Assembly (NCBI GenBank): GCA_946497955.1
Contig: CAMMMH010000016.1
Span: 1 to 32,012, forward strand
Source of the DNA: an uncultured Mycoplasmatota bacterium
GTDB taxonomy: Bacteria; Bacillota_I; Bacilli_A; RF39; UBA660
DNA: 32,012 nt
Direction of reading: 5' to 3'
Positions 16,054 through 25,718 of the stretch are shown here, in pieces. Numbering within the stretch: position 1 is the stretch's first letter; each line of letters starts with the position of its first letter. The translations under genes were made by a program, and so were the position numbers. Below the pieces are notes generated by a model. It was not told the DNA's origin. It did no database searches and worked only from the letters and a program-made list of their open reading frames with translations.

Positions 16054-16833
16054 TTATGCAATCATTGTTAACATTGACGCTAATATTACAACCATAACAC
16101 TAACACCAGTTACAACAAGCATAATCATAGTCATATTACCCATACGATCAAGACGTTCTTTATATTTAGTCTCTCTTGCTTTTTGCTGTAAATTTGACAC
16201 AGTTCTAGAAAACATCAATAGTCTCTCTTGTTTCTTCTCCTGTCCTCCAAGACCTAAACGATATAAAAGACGCATCATTCTCATAGAATCCCTAACTGGA
16301 TATGTATTCGCAAAATCCATATAAGGAGTAATACTAGAATCACCAGAATTAATCTTTTCAATTAATTCTCGAAGCCCTGGTTTAAAAATGTCAGGAGCAT
16401 CATTTATACTTTTACCAATCGCTACAGGTACAGTATAATGCTGTATTAATATTTCTAAACTCTTTAAATAGTATGGCAACATTATATCAATTTGATGCAA
16501 ATGTTTTTTGTAATATGACTTTAATTGCATATATGGCATTTTAAAGACAAGAGCAGCTACTATAATAGCAAGAATAACATTTAAAGCTGTAACATTATCA
16601 ATAAATAAAAACATAAATACAAAGAAAACACCAATAGCCCATATTACTCTTTTTTGAAATAAAACATTAGGAGTAGCACTATCACCATACCTAGCATAAA
16701 CAAGAAAATCATAATCAGACTCTCTTAATATTTCAAAATACTTTTTATTATCATTAATAAACTGATTTTTATCTATTGTTCTATTATAAACCAAAATAAA
16801 TAAAATTATTGCCGCAACAAATACTATTTCCAT
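16054..16833 (-). CDS. tadC: TadC-like inner membrane platform protein (T2SSF domain)
   Basis: 259 aa. Membrane segments near the N-terminus (1-15, 70-105) and at the C-terminus (about 235-257), with a cytoplasmic helical T2SSF domain between them: PYYLKSLEILIQHYTVPVAIGKSI and later LLYRLGLGGQEKKQERLLMFSRTVSNL. This is the arrangement of TadC/GspF-type platform proteins, which couple the CpaF ATPase to pilus assembly. It lies two bases behind tadB and the two are surely cotranscribed. TadB and TadC are a heteromeric pair in Tad systems. Confidence 0.87.
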   Translation of the reverse strand: MEIVFVAAIILFILVYNRTIDKNQFINDNKKYFEILRESDYDFLVYARYGDSATPNVLFQKRVIWAIGVFFVFMFLFIDNVTALNVILAIIVAALVFKMPYMQLKSYYKKHLHQIDIMLPYYLKSLEILIQHYTVPVAIGKSINDAPDIFKPGLRELIEKINSGDSSITPYMDFANTYPVRDSMRMMRLLYRLGLGGQEKKQERLLMFSRTVSNLQQKARETKYKERLDRMGNMTMIMLVVTGVSVMVVILASMLTMIA

Positions 16834-16835
16834 AC

Positions 16836-17729
16836 TTATTCAACCCCCACATTCTCATTATAATATTTTTCTCCTTTTAAAAGGAAATAACAATTAAATA
16901 TAATAATAAAGTGAAGTACAAGCTTAACCCAAATACTCTTAATTAACTCAACATAACTATCGCTTCCAAGCATATATTGAATAAGCATAACTAAAAGGAA
17001 TAGCATGATACCATATTGTAAAAACTTTTTATGAAATGTCGCTCTATCCATTCTATCTCTATATACACTTTCAACAAGAGTATCGATATCAAGTTGCATA
17101 TTTTCCAAACTCTCTCCAGTATCTCTAGCACCTTCTTTAGTTATTTGTAAAAATAACTGATGCATATTTTTTACTATATAATATGGATACTTATCACTAA
17201 AGAACTTTAAAGCTCCATCAATCGCTCCATCTTCATATGACATATCAATCATATGATTAACATCTGTTAGAACAGGATCTTCCAAGACTCCAGAATCTCT
17301 AACCCCCTCAAGTGATTTAACAAAACTTTGAGTTGTAGCAAATTCCATAATAACATTTGTAGTATATATTTGAATTTGTTCAAATATAAATTCACTATAA
17401 ACTCTTTTACATCTTAAAAAAGATAAATAAGGTACAAAAGATACTGTAATAGCTACATAAATTAATGATACTATTATATTATAGAAATATAAATATGTAA
17501 CCACTAAAGCAAATCCACCCATAATCAAAATTTGAATAAGATATTGTCTTGCTGTATATTCTTGCCCTAACTGTTTAGTCTTTTCTCTTACGATTTTATA
17601 AGAGTAAGGTGCAAATTTATCATATATTGCCTGTACTTGATCAGTAATATATTTAGAAACATTTTGCCCCTTATAATTTCTATATAATAAAACGATAAGT
17701 GCAATTATTAACAGTAAAAAAAGTACCAT
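16836..17729 (-). CDS. tadB: TadB-like inner membrane platform protein (T2SSF domain)
   Basis: 297 aa. N-terminal membrane helix, two central ones (about 65-110), a helical cytoplasmic T2SSF domain (IYTTNVIMEFATTQSFVKSL; FLQITKEGARDTGESLENM) and two C-terminal helices (about 240-285). The G-x-x-x-T-G-E-S-L-E pattern is characteristic of TadB/TadC. Strong ribosome site GAAAGGAGGGG. It follows cpaF after 16 bases. Together with TadC it forms the membrane base on which CpaF acts. Confidence 0.87.
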   Translation of the reverse strand: MVLFLLLIIALIVLLYRNYKGQNVSKYITDQVQAIYDKFAPYSYKIVREKTKQLGQEYTARQYLIQILIMGGFALVVTYLYFYNIIVSLIYVAITVSFVPYLSFLRCKRVYSEFIFEQIQIYTTNVIMEFATTQSFVKSLEGVRDSGVLEDPVLTDVNHMIDMSYEDGAIDGALKFFSDKYPYYIVKNMHQLFLQITKEGARDTGESLENMQLDIDTLVESVYRDRMDRATFHKKFLQYGIMLFLLVMLIQYMLGSDSYVELIKSIWVKLVLHFIIIFNCYFLLKGEKYYNENVGVE

Positions 17730-17745
17730 AAAACCCCTCCTTTCT

Positions 17746-18960
17746 TTAAACTATCTCAGTATCATTAGAAAATGGTACTTGAACAGTATTATTAACTTGA
17801 TTAACATTATTAAAGTTAGGAGACTCCACTACATTGACAGATTGTTGATTAAGATTAACAGAATTATCAACAGCATTAACAGCATCATCAATATTACTCA
17901 TTGAATCACCTTTAGTAAATAAATTATCAATAAAAATATTTTGATTTTCAAGATATTCTTTCAAATGTTCAGTAGGCATATTTTGTACTGGTGCTTTACC
18001 AAAAGTCTTTTGATAAAGAATATGAGATTGAGGTCTATTATTATCATCAACATAAAACTCTACTACTTCGTCAACTTCACGATGGAATTTACCATATTCT
18101 TTACTATAATATGCTTTAATATGAACACCTAATTGAATATATCTATATATTGTCGTTAAAAACTGATCTACATCTATATCACTTTCCAAAAGTGAATACA
18201 TACGATAAGGAATAGCACTAGCTTTATCAGCATGAATTGTAGATAAAATATTATGACCTGAACTTATTGAATTACGAACTGCAGTAACTGCCTCTGCACT
18301 ACGAACCTCTGATAGTAAAATCCATTTAGGGTTTTGACGCATACAAGTAACAAGAACATCAGAATAACTAGCTACATTATTAGTCTTCATTGCAACAATA
18401 TCACGATGTGGGAATATCTTATCCAAATGAAGTTCCAAAGTATCTTCAATTGTAATAATCTTCTCGTCCTCTTTAGTATGGCTAGCAAGATATTTAACAA
18501 ATTCTGTCTTACCTGAACCAGTCTCTCCACTTACCATAATATTACAATGTCCTTCAACACATTTCATTAGGATATCATGAATATTGGCAGTAAAATAATC
18601 TTCGCTAAGTAATTTTTCTCTTGATAATCTAATCTTAGCAGGAGTCTTACGAATAACAACTGCTATTCCATTAGTTGCAATAGAATCATGAACAAAGTTA
18701 AGACGAAGTTCTGTAGATTCAGCATCAAGAAATGGATTAGCCCCATTAAATGTAGTTCCCATAACATTAGAACACTGAAAAGCTAATTTTTCTACAAAAG
18801 AATCACTTATTCCTTCTATTTCAACTCTCTTAGAACCTTGAGATAAAGAACGAACCCATATCTGTCCATGATTGCAATAAGAAATATCCGTTATATCATC
18901 ATCTTTAATTAAAGGTTCAAAAAGTCCAAAATCCAGTTTATCAAATATGGAATCGTTCAT
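17746..18960 (-). CDS. cpaF: CpaF/TadA secretion ATPase
   Basis: Cytoplasmic hexameric ATPase of the VirB11/PulE superfamily that powers Tad pilus assembly. In 404 aa: an N-terminal domain with DDITDISYCNHGQIWV, Walker A GETGSGKT at 145-152, Asp box TIEDTLEL at 170-177, Walker B ILLSEVRSAEA at 214-224 and His box GHNILSTIHAD at 235-245, all intact. The last 60 residues are a Asn/Val/Gln-rich tail (NNVNQVNNTVQVPF) not usual in the family. Because VirB11 is the T4SS relative, it could in principle also serve the T4SS genes downstream, but adjacent tadB/tadC argue for the Tad role. Start ATG 18960 with GGGAGTGATT upstream. Confidence 0.93.
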   Translation of the reverse strand: MNDSIFDKLDFGLFEPLIKDDDITDISYCNHGQIWVRSLSQGSKRVEIEGISDSFVEKLAFQCSNVMGTTFNGANPFLDAESTELRLNFVHDSIATNGIAVVIRKTPAKIRLSREKLLSEDYFTANIHDILMKCVEGHCNIMVSGETGSGKTEFVKYLASHTKEDEKIITIEDTLELHLDKIFPHRDIVAMKTNNVASYSDVLVTCMRQNPKWILLSEVRSAEAVTAVRNSISSGHNILSTIHADKASAIPYRMYSLLESDIDVDQFLTTIYRYIQLGVHIKAYYSKEYGKFHREVDEVVEFYVDDNNRPQSHILYQKTFGKAPVQNMPTEHLKEYLENQNIFIDNLFTKGDSMSNIDDAVNAVDNSVNLNQQSVNVVESPNFNNVNQVNNTVQVPFSNDTEIV

Positions 18961-18976
18961 AATCTAAATCACTCCC

Positions 18977-19801
18977 TTATTGTTGCGTATAGGCTAAATC
19001 TTCTTCAGTCATCGCTGTAACATTATTAATAAAGTTTCTTAAATCTTCACTAGATAAAGTAACATCTCCTGGCTCATCTGCTAATGATTCTGCTGTAGGA
19101 ACAGGTATAATCTCAGACTCATAAGCTCTTAAGAAACTAGCTTTACGAAGCAATATATGATATTCTTCAGGAATAGCAAAGATAATCTGAGCCGGTACTG
19201 TCTTTTCATCTAAGTTAGCAAAAACATTGTTACCACTACTATCAAATACAGCAAGAACTTTAACATTAGACAATAATTTACCAACCATAATTCTATCATC
19301 AGTAACAATCGTACCATCAGCATTTTGTGCATTTTGAACTTTTAGATAAATATCAATATAATTACCAGGATAAATAGAATTACTATAAGTACTAGCCATA
19401 TCAACATCTAAGTTATATAGTACATATCCTTTAGGATAATCTAAAATTATACTATCAGGTAATTGTTCACGAGATACAACACTTCTTTTATAGAACAAGC
19501 TACCTTCAGGAATAACGCTATCACCATTAGAATACATATCAATAACATCCGCACTATTAGTTATTATATTATCATTAACCATAGACTGAGGAATTTCCAT
19601 AGTACTAACCATATCTTCTGTAATTTGTGTTCGAGGATTAATCTCTTCAATTGCATAAGGTACACTGACAGGTGTAATCGCTTGATTAATACGCATATTA
19701 TATCCAACATACAATACTATAATAGCAAGTATTACACCAACAACAGTAACTGTATTTTTATTAGTTAAGAATTTCTTTATTCCAACAAGTAAATTATTCA
19801 T
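18977..19801 (-). CDS. cpaB: CpaB/RcpC-like protein with SAF domain
   Basis: 274 aa. Membrane helix at about 18-34, followed by a SAF-type domain (TPVSVPYAIEEINPRTQITEDMVSTMEIP, about 43-74), GSLFYKRSVVSREQLP and YVLYNLDVDMAST, then the RcpC-like stretch PGNYIDIYLKVQN. This is the usual make-up of CpaB/RcpC proteins; in diderms they sit in the periplasm of Tad systems and bind glycan, whereas here the protein would face the outside of a monoderm cell. AAGGAGG upstream of ATG 19801. It opens the canonical cpaB-cpaF-tadB-tadC order. Confidence 0.87.
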   Translation of the reverse strand: MNNLLVGIKKFLTNKNTVTVVGVILAIIVLYVGYNMRINQAITPVSVPYAIEEINPRTQITEDMVSTMEIPQSMVNDNIITNSADVIDMYSNGDSVIPEGSLFYKRSVVSREQLPDSIILDYPKGYVLYNLDVDMASTYSNSIYPGNYIDIYLKVQNAQNADGTIVTDDRIMVGKLLSNVKVLAVFDSSGNNVFANLDEKTVPAQIIFAIPEEYHILLRKASFLRAYESEIIPVPTAESLADEPGDVTLSSEDLRNFINNVTAMTEEDLAYTQQ

Positions 19802-19818
19802 AAAATCCCTCCTTATTC

Positions 19819-20280
19819 TTACTCATCAACATCACTATAATCAAGTTTACCTGCTCTAGTCATATCTGTTACATACTTATTCTCATAATATCTAGATTCT
19901 AATATTACATTTACTCTATTAGTAAGTTCAACAGACTCCCCATTTATACTAGCAGCAGTATCAGACTTAACCAAAATACTAACTTTAGGTGGTGTTTCAT
20001 TTATATCATAAAAACCAATATCATAAGTTCTATTATTAGATACATTTTGAGCAAAACGTCTAATAAAACTCTCAACAAACTTTTCTTTATCTATTCTTAA
20101 TAAACCGCTTAAGCGGTAATAACCAACATCAACTGCATCAGTCATTGCCGCTTCTGCTGTTTCTCTTAGCAAGTAATAATCAAGCTCATTACCTGTCTGA
20201 TAGTTCTGAACAATATTAACAACTCCAAAAGTAATAACAGCTAAAAGAATAATACCAAGAACTAACATTGCTTTATTCAT
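19819..20280 (-). CDS. Single-pass pseudopilin-like protein of the Tad cluster
   Basis: 153 aa. MNKAMLVLGIILLAVITFGVV forms an N-terminal membrane helix, followed by a long amphipathic helix (LDYYLLRETAEAAMTDAVD) and a small beta domain. The layout (N-terminal helix continuing into a soluble helix) is that of type IV pseudopilins and TadE-like proteins; there is no clear leader peptide Gly. It lies 17 bases before cpaB. I do not recognise the family; pseudopilin is the best guess from architecture. Confidence 0.6.
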   Translation of the reverse strand: MNKAMLVLGIILLAVITFGVVNIVQNYQTGNELDYYLLRETAEAAMTDAVDVGYYRLSGLLRIDKEKFVESFIRRFAQNVSNNRTYDIGFYDINETPPKVSILVKSDTAASINGESVELTNRVNVILESRYYENKYVTDMTRAGKLDYSDVDE

Positions 20281-20281
20281 A

Positions 20282-23083
20282 TTATTCAGCTCCTTTCAAG
20301 ATAGCGGATTCTGCCATATATTCATTGTAACAACTAGTTGTAGTATCAACTACATTAACACAAGTACCATCGTCTTCATTATTACATCCAATTAAACCAC
20401 TCTTTAACAATTCATTACTATTAAGAACTTTATGAAGTAAATAGCTCTTATAAACCGTAATACCTGAAGTTTTATTACTACCAGCATTTAAAATTATACC
20501 TTTCTCCTCAGCCGCAATACCTGAAGGTTGAACATAGCTATCATAATCAGAATTATATTTTCTAACTTTATTCATAGTTTCTGGTGTAAGAACAATATGA
20601 TAATCAAGATATCTATCATCATCATAAATACTATCACCTAAAGCCTGAATTTGATTTATTAAAGTAACTGGTTGTACCAAATAATCAGGATTTTCTAAGT
20701 TAGTCGCTGCGCAAGTCCAGTTAAAGCCTATCGCTCTACTATCAGTATCAGCAACTTTAACAAAGTCATTGTTTTTTAAACTCTCAACCTCATTTATTAA
20801 GTTAGAAGCTACTATATCTTTACTAGCATCAGTAGAACTAGTTTGTGTAACCCTATCTGGGAATAAATTATCAAGAGAAATAGGTCTATAATCGTAATTA
20901 TTTATTGGCGGTTCTTCCTCACTATCTCCGTCTGGATCACAATCTGGCCAATTAGGATCAGTTGGAGGACATCCAGGATTTACGATTTCATCATTAGGAT
21001 TTGGAATACACTCTTCTTCTTTAGGATCACATGAAGTAGGATTATCTAAAGCATAGAAACAACTAACATCAAAATTCCAACCAAAGTAACCATAATTATC
21101 TATATGACCATTAATATTCATCTCAGTAACATCTTCTATCGCTTGTTTTTGACTATCTGTAAGAGCATTAGGATTTCCATTTTGATTTACTTTCCAATCA
21201 TACCAAGCTGTATTAACTGGAACTGAATTTAATTTAGTACAATATTGATTACCAACATAAGTATAGAAATCTTCACGACCAGGATCCATAGAATGAACAG
21301 GCATACCAGTCTTATTATTAAGCCATGTACCAGGGAAAGTAATTATATTATGATAATGCCATGGATCATCTTTTCCATCCTCACATGAACCATCTGTAAG
21401 AATAACCATATCAGGAAAATCACCAGTGACATTAGTACTATTTAATTTTTGTGAAGAAGAAAATTTTTCTTCATCGTCGTCAGTGTTATTATCATTATCA
21501 ACATTATCAACAACAATCTCATAACTTGTAGTTTCATTTGTACAAGTAGCAGCCTTTTGTTCACAAGCTTGCTTTTTAGACATATATTCCTGAACCTCTT
21601 TCTCATATTGTTCTTGAGCAAGTGTTTCCGTCAAGACAGTATCAGAACCGCAACTTCCTGACCAATAACATGAATCACTACAATAATATCCACCATAGTT
21701 CTCTCTTAAAATACCATTACCATCAGGATCATATCCATTAGCACCACCACTATAAGAGTAAGTACCATTCATCATATTAATAGTCTTTTGTGTTTGAGCA
21801 AGACTTCTAAAGTAATAAGGACCAAGAGCACTAGGACAAGTACCAGACTGAATCCAACTACCATTGCTATAATAGCCTCCAGGATATTTCTGTCTTAATT
21901 CATATAACTGTTGTGCATTAGACCAACTACAGTTATTAGCCATCTTTCTAGCTTCATAAAAAGTATCAGTTGGTACATATAATGGACTAAGAGCCTTTAT
22001 TTCATCTTTTGTAAAAGTACCATCATTTGCTGTTTTAGTAGAACCACTATTTTTATATACCTTATAGTAACAACTATCTATACATTTTTGGGTATATTTA
22101 CCACCATCACATGACTTTACACAACTATCAAATTCTTCATTAGGACCACCTGCATCATAAGAAGAACTACCAGAAACACATACAGGTGCAGGATAACATA
22201 CTTGCTTTCTTGTAGGTGGAGCAGCTGTATAACTAGAATCACAAGTTACTTTAGATTTAATTTCAATTAAATATTGAAAGCACATACCAGCTTGTGTCGC
22301 TACAGGATCACTAAAATTAACTTCTATCTCTTCTTTACAAGTGACTTTACATCCAGCCCCATCATCATCTGTACCAATATGATAATACTTATGCATAGTT
22401 TCATAATTATTATTACTAAAAGCATCACAAACAAGTTTTTCTGTATTTTTAACATCTGAAACTTCTTTATAAGAATCATCTATTGTAATATCAGTATTAC
22501 TACCAGAATTTATACTATTATATAAAGATTCAGCAGTATCAATCCATCCTTGTACTTCTTCCCTAGAGTAAGAACTATAAGTTTGAGTAGAATAACAATA
22601 AGGAACAGCATTTTGCATCGTAGTATTATTGCCCCATTTATTACGATAATTAACACAAATTGAATCATAATATAGTGGATTATCTATAAGTCCCTCATTA
22701 TTAAATTCAATTTTACCAATCTCTTCACCAGCATTAGCTAAACAAGGATCACTCATCTCATCTTGTAAATAAAAGTAAATTAAACCACCATCAGATACTG
22801 TAAAACTAACATTACCACCATTTTCTAAACTACCAGTAACTTCATTTGTAGTATCAGCATCTTTTAGAAACTTATAATCTAAATTTAAACCAGAATTATT
22901 TGTAAGAGTCGTTGTATCACCATTATATTCAACACTTATTTTTGTTAAGTATTCATCTCTAAAATCTTCTGCTGAACATACAGGATTATTCTCAGCATTA
23001 ACATCATTAACATTAGATAACCATACACCAAAACCTGCTGTAGCAATAACTAATGGAACTAATAATAATTTAAACTTCTTCAT
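20282..23083 (-). CDS. Large secreted cysteine-rich protein, possible pilus tip or adhesin
   Basis: About 933 aa. Signal peptide (MKKFKLLLVPLVIATAGFGV, ending VNAEN), no other membrane segment. I count about 33 cysteines after the signal peptide, clustered in the middle (about 230-500, for example SCVKSCDGG, KCIDSCYY, YYCSDSCYW), so the fold is held by disulfides. A Pro/Asp/Asn-rich hinge at about 700-735 (NPNDEIVNPGCPPTDPNW) separates a C-terminal domain of 190 residues. No LPXTG-like motif is present. ATG 23083 fits AAGGTG upstream; a GTG reading from 23092 adds three residues. It overlaps the sortase gene by 14 bases. I do not recognise the family. Being next to the sortase and inside the Tad set suggests a surface-exposed pilus-associated protein. 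Confidence 0.7.
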   Translation of the reverse strand: MKKFKLLLVPLVIATAGFGVWLSNVNDVNAENNPVCSAEDFRDEYLTKISVEYNGDTTTLTNNSGLNLDYKFLKDADTTNEVTGSLENGGNVSFTVSDGGLIYFYLQDEMSDPCLANAGEEIGKIEFNNEGLIDNPLYYDSICVNYRNKWGNNTTMQNAVPYCYSTQTYSSYSREEVQGWIDTAESLYNSINSGSNTDITIDDSYKEVSDVKNTEKLVCDAFSNNNYETMHKYYHIGTDDDGAGCKVTCKEEIEVNFSDPVATQAGMCFQYLIEIKSKVTCDSSYTAAPPTRKQVCYPAPVCVSGSSSYDAGGPNEEFDSCVKSCDGGKYTQKCIDSCYYKVYKNSGSTKTANDGTFTKDEIKALSPLYVPTDTFYEARKMANNCSWSNAQQLYELRQKYPGGYYSNGSWIQSGTCPSALGPYYFRSLAQTQKTINMMNGTYSYSGGANGYDPDGNGILRENYGGYYCSDSCYWSGSCGSDTVLTETLAQEQYEKEVQEYMSKKQACEQKAATCTNETTSYEIVVDNVDNDNNTDDDEEKFSSSQKLNSTNVTGDFPDMVILTDGSCEDGKDDPWHYHNIITFPGTWLNNKTGMPVHSMDPGREDFYTYVGNQYCTKLNSVPVNTAWYDWKVNQNGNPNALTDSQKQAIEDVTEMNINGHIDNYGYFGWNFDVSCFYALDNPTSCDPKEEECIPNPNDEIVNPGCPPTDPNWPDCDPDGDSEEEPPINNYDYRPISLDNLFPDRVTQTSSTDASKDIVASNLINEVESLKNNDFVKVADTDSRAIGFNWTCAATNLENPDYLVQPVTLINQIQALGDSIYDDDRYLDYHIVLTPETMNKVRKYNSDYDSYVQPSGIAAEEKGIILNAGSNKTSGITVYKSYLLHKVLNSNELLKSGLIGCNNEDDGTCVNVVDTTTSCYNEYMAESAILKGAE

Positions 23084-23855
23084 CATTCTCACCTTCTTTC
23101 ATCTTTTCTTCAATTACCTTGTAATTGTCATTAATTTCAACCGTAGAATACTTCATATTTTCTCCCTCCCTTAATTTTCTAGCATCTACTCTGAACGAAT
23201 AAGTACCGCCAGCTCCATAAAGTCTAGTACACGTATATAGAGTTAACAGCATATCATCAGAACTAACATCAACATCCATAGTATACATACTCTCTTTGTT
23301 TACTTTTTTAATATAATCTTCAAGTTCTTTCTTAGTAAAAGTATCATAATAAGACATAGACTGTGTCTCATCAACTAAAGATACGCCATATATTCTATAA
23401 ATAGATGTTTCACCACTAGGATCAGTAAACTCAATAAACTGATTATCTTTAATGAAATCAGGATAGATAAATGACATAAGTTGTTCAAAATAAGTCATTG
23501 TATCATCACCAACTATAGGATTTTTAGAAACATTTCTAATATTATGCGAAATATAGGTAAAATGATTGCTATTTTCATCTGGAAATGAATTAGTCCAAGC
23601 AAAATTAAAATCACTAACCGATACATCTGCTGTATTATTTCTAGCTATTAAAGGTAAATCTATATTAGTCCCTTCTACTCTAAGCCATCCTACTATATCA
23701 TAGTCTGTTTTTTTCGCTTCATTTATTTTAGCGGTCTCATCAATTATTTTAAAATCGCTTCTATTACTAAAATTTTGATAAAGCAAAAGTAAACAAGCTA
23801 CTACAAAAATAACAATAATTCCTAAAATAAGTAATACTCTCTTTTTAACCTTCAT
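23070..23855 (-). CDS. Class B-type sortase
   Basis: Membrane transpeptidase that cleaves a sorting motif and links the protein to the wall or to another subunit. 261 aa: N-terminal membrane helix (about 6-26), catalytic His in YISHN (H104), catalytic Cys in LYTCTR (C209) and Arg in SFRVDAR (R222); all three residues are present. The extra helical region between His and Cys (MSFIYPDFIK..., KKELEDYIKKV) and TLYTC are typical of class B. No encoded protein in the window shows an obvious LPXTG, NPQTN or similar C-terminal signal, so its substrate is unknown or lies elsewhere. AAAGGAGTATTTT precedes the start. Confidence 0.9.
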   Translation of the reverse strand: MKVKKRVLLILGIIVIFVVACLLLLYQNFSNRSDFKIIDETAKINEAKKTDYDIVGWLRVEGTNIDLPLIARNNTADVSVSDFNFAWTNSFPDENSNHFTYISHNIRNVSKNPIVGDDTMTYFEQLMSFIYPDFIKDNQFIEFTDPSGETSIYRIYGVSLVDETQSMSYYDTFTKKELEDYIKKVNKESMYTMDVDVSSDDMLLTLYTCTRLYGAGGTYSFRVDARKLREGENMKYSTVEINDNYKVIEEKMKEGENDEEV

Positions 23856-23866
23856 AAAATACTCCT

Positions 23867-25705
23867 TTAATCTATAAGTATATATGGATCAGAATAAGTT
23901 CCCTTCCCTGATTCTATTATAACATCTTTATCAAAATATGCCATAACTTTTACACCAGCTTGTAAATTATCTGAAGCAGTTGAATAAGTTACAGTTCCTA
24001 AAGATCTAACAATTACCTTTGTATAATCACGTTTAGAAGAATCTCTCAACCAATATCCAGAATCACTAGCTGTACTATTTCTAGCACTAAATATATCAAA
24101 TGTTGATGGAATAGTTATTAACAAATCATAATTTTTAGTATCTTTCTTTCCTTCATAAGTAATATTACCACTATAGATTGGAACAGATATCTTCTTTTTA
24201 ACAAATAAAGACGTATCTATATATCTTGTCATATCATTTTTTATTTTATAACCAATATTACCTTCTTGATTAGGATTATAAACTTTCTTTTTATTTCCGT
24301 TTGTATAACCTATATCTACTTGTTGACCACTTGATTTTAAGACTGAATCCATAATAACTTCAGTTGTGCCATCATCTAAGATATCACTTATCCTAAATAA
24401 ATATCCAGAATAGCTAATATATTCGCCTACTTGTCTTTTATTTAAATCACTGCTTCTTTTCGCTGTCGCCAAATTTAATATAACATAAGGATCACCAAAA
24501 GTTCCATCTCCATCTAAAATAGTTGTTGAAGATTTTAAAGTCAATGCCGGAACAACATTTAATAAATTTGTATTTTCTGAAGCAATAATTGTATTAGGAT
24601 AACTATCAGTGCTTGTAATTGCCCAAGCTTTATTATTATCAGCAAAATTTGCATACCAAGTAAAATTACTTTTATCAAGATAACTTCTTGAACCATCAAA
24701 GCTTAAATTGTAATCTTGTAAAGATAAAATACCAACTTTTCTTTTTGCAGTTTCTCTACTACATTCTTTTGTGGTAACATTATCACTGCTAAGTGCATCA
24801 TCACACCATGAACTCGATTTTACTAAATCTTGATATTCAGGTTCCAACAAATTATAAAAATAATTATTTAGCCATTTATCTAAAGCACTATCTTCAAATT
24901 TTCCATTGTTAGTATAGTCAACATTAGCAAGAGCATCATTACTTACAATAACAACACTATCATCATCATTAACCCTTACAATTCTAAATAACATATTATT
25001 AAAATATATATAATTATTGGAAACGTCGCCTATATAATAACCATCAGGAGTATTTTCTTTAACTGTAGAAGATAAACTTTGTAAAACATTTACCTTTCTA
25101 GTAACAGTAGTTTTATTTTCAAGGCTATCAGTAATAGTATAAGTAACTTCATATGTTCCTACAGTCGATGTATCAACATCGCCTTTAATAATAACCTTAG
25201 ATACATCTATATTTCCATCTACATTATCAGCAACGCTTTTAACACCAGGTTCTTTATAAGTATCACCTCTACTAATAGTCATATCAGAAGAACCATTAAG
25301 AGTAATAACAGGGCCATCATGATCAACATCAGATTCATAATTTCCACATTTCAAATATGTATAGTAAACATACTCTCCATTTCTATTAACTGCCTTAACA
25401 TTAGAATTATTCAAATCACACAAATTATCTCCGTAAGCTTCATAAAGTCCTTCTAAATATTTCTGTTTAACTAAAGTATTTAAAGAAACAGAAATCACCC
25501 GTCCTTCATCCTTAGGAAGTCGAGCTTTATTAATTTCATAATATCTTATACCAGCTTCTTCTAATAATTTTTCATTGTCTATAAAAACCTTACGAGGGTA
25601 TAAGTATAAAAACCAAATCAACAAAAGAATAACAACTATAATAACAACAAAAGAAATAATTAAAATTATTTTCTTCTTATCAAACTTTTTCCTCTTTTTA
25701 TCCAT
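23867..25705 (-). CDS. Surface protein with Ig-like (DUF5011-type) domain and repeated C-terminal domain
   Basis: 612 aa. Basic N-terminus, one membrane helix (about 13-33), a pilin-like region (KLLEEAGIRYYEINKARLP), then an Ig-like domain at about 125-210 (GPVITLNGSSDMTISRGDTY ... TYEVTYTITDSLENKT), the shape of DUF5011/HYR repeats. After it come two similar modules of about 200 residues: GYYIGDVSNNYIYFNNMLFRI and GEYISYSGYLFRI, each with a W-x-N/R-D-type end. They recall DUF6273-like domains of gut Firmicutes. No C-terminal anchor. AAAGGAGAGTTTTTT before ATG 25705. Probably a displayed adhesive or structural component; function not known. Confidence 0.7.
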   Translation of the reverse strand: MDKKRKKFDKKKIILIISFVVIIVVILLLIWFLYLYPRKVFIDNEKLLEEAGIRYYEINKARLPKDEGRVISVSLNTLVKQKYLEGLYEAYGDNLCDLNNSNVKAVNRNGEYVYYTYLKCGNYESDVDHDGPVITLNGSSDMTISRGDTYKEPGVKSVADNVDGNIDVSKVIIKGDVDTSTVGTYEVTYTITDSLENKTTVTRKVNVLQSLSSTVKENTPDGYYIGDVSNNYIYFNNMLFRIVRVNDDDSVVIVSNDALANVDYTNNGKFEDSALDKWLNNYFYNLLEPEYQDLVKSSSWCDDALSSDNVTTKECSRETAKRKVGILSLQDYNLSFDGSRSYLDKSNFTWYANFADNNKAWAITSTDSYPNTIIASENTNLLNVVPALTLKSSTTILDGDGTFGDPYVILNLATAKRSSDLNKRQVGEYISYSGYLFRISDILDDGTTEVIMDSVLKSSGQQVDIGYTNGNKKKVYNPNQEGNIGYKIKNDMTRYIDTSLFVKKKISVPIYSGNITYEGKKDTKNYDLLITIPSTFDIFSARNSTASDSGYWLRDSSKRDYTKVIVRSLGTVTYSTASDNLQAGVKVMAYFDKDVIIESGKGTYSDPYILID

Positions 25706-25718
25706 AAAAAACTCTCCT

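Noticed and set aside
15984-16061. Longer 82-residue start for the Flp-like pilin
   Set aside because: The extra 26 codons overlap tadC and contain the promoter; ATG 15983 has a strong ribosome site.
19463-19768. Plus-strand open frame of 101 codons opposite cpaB
   Set aside because: Antisense shadow; Ile/Asn/Thr-rich translation without family features.
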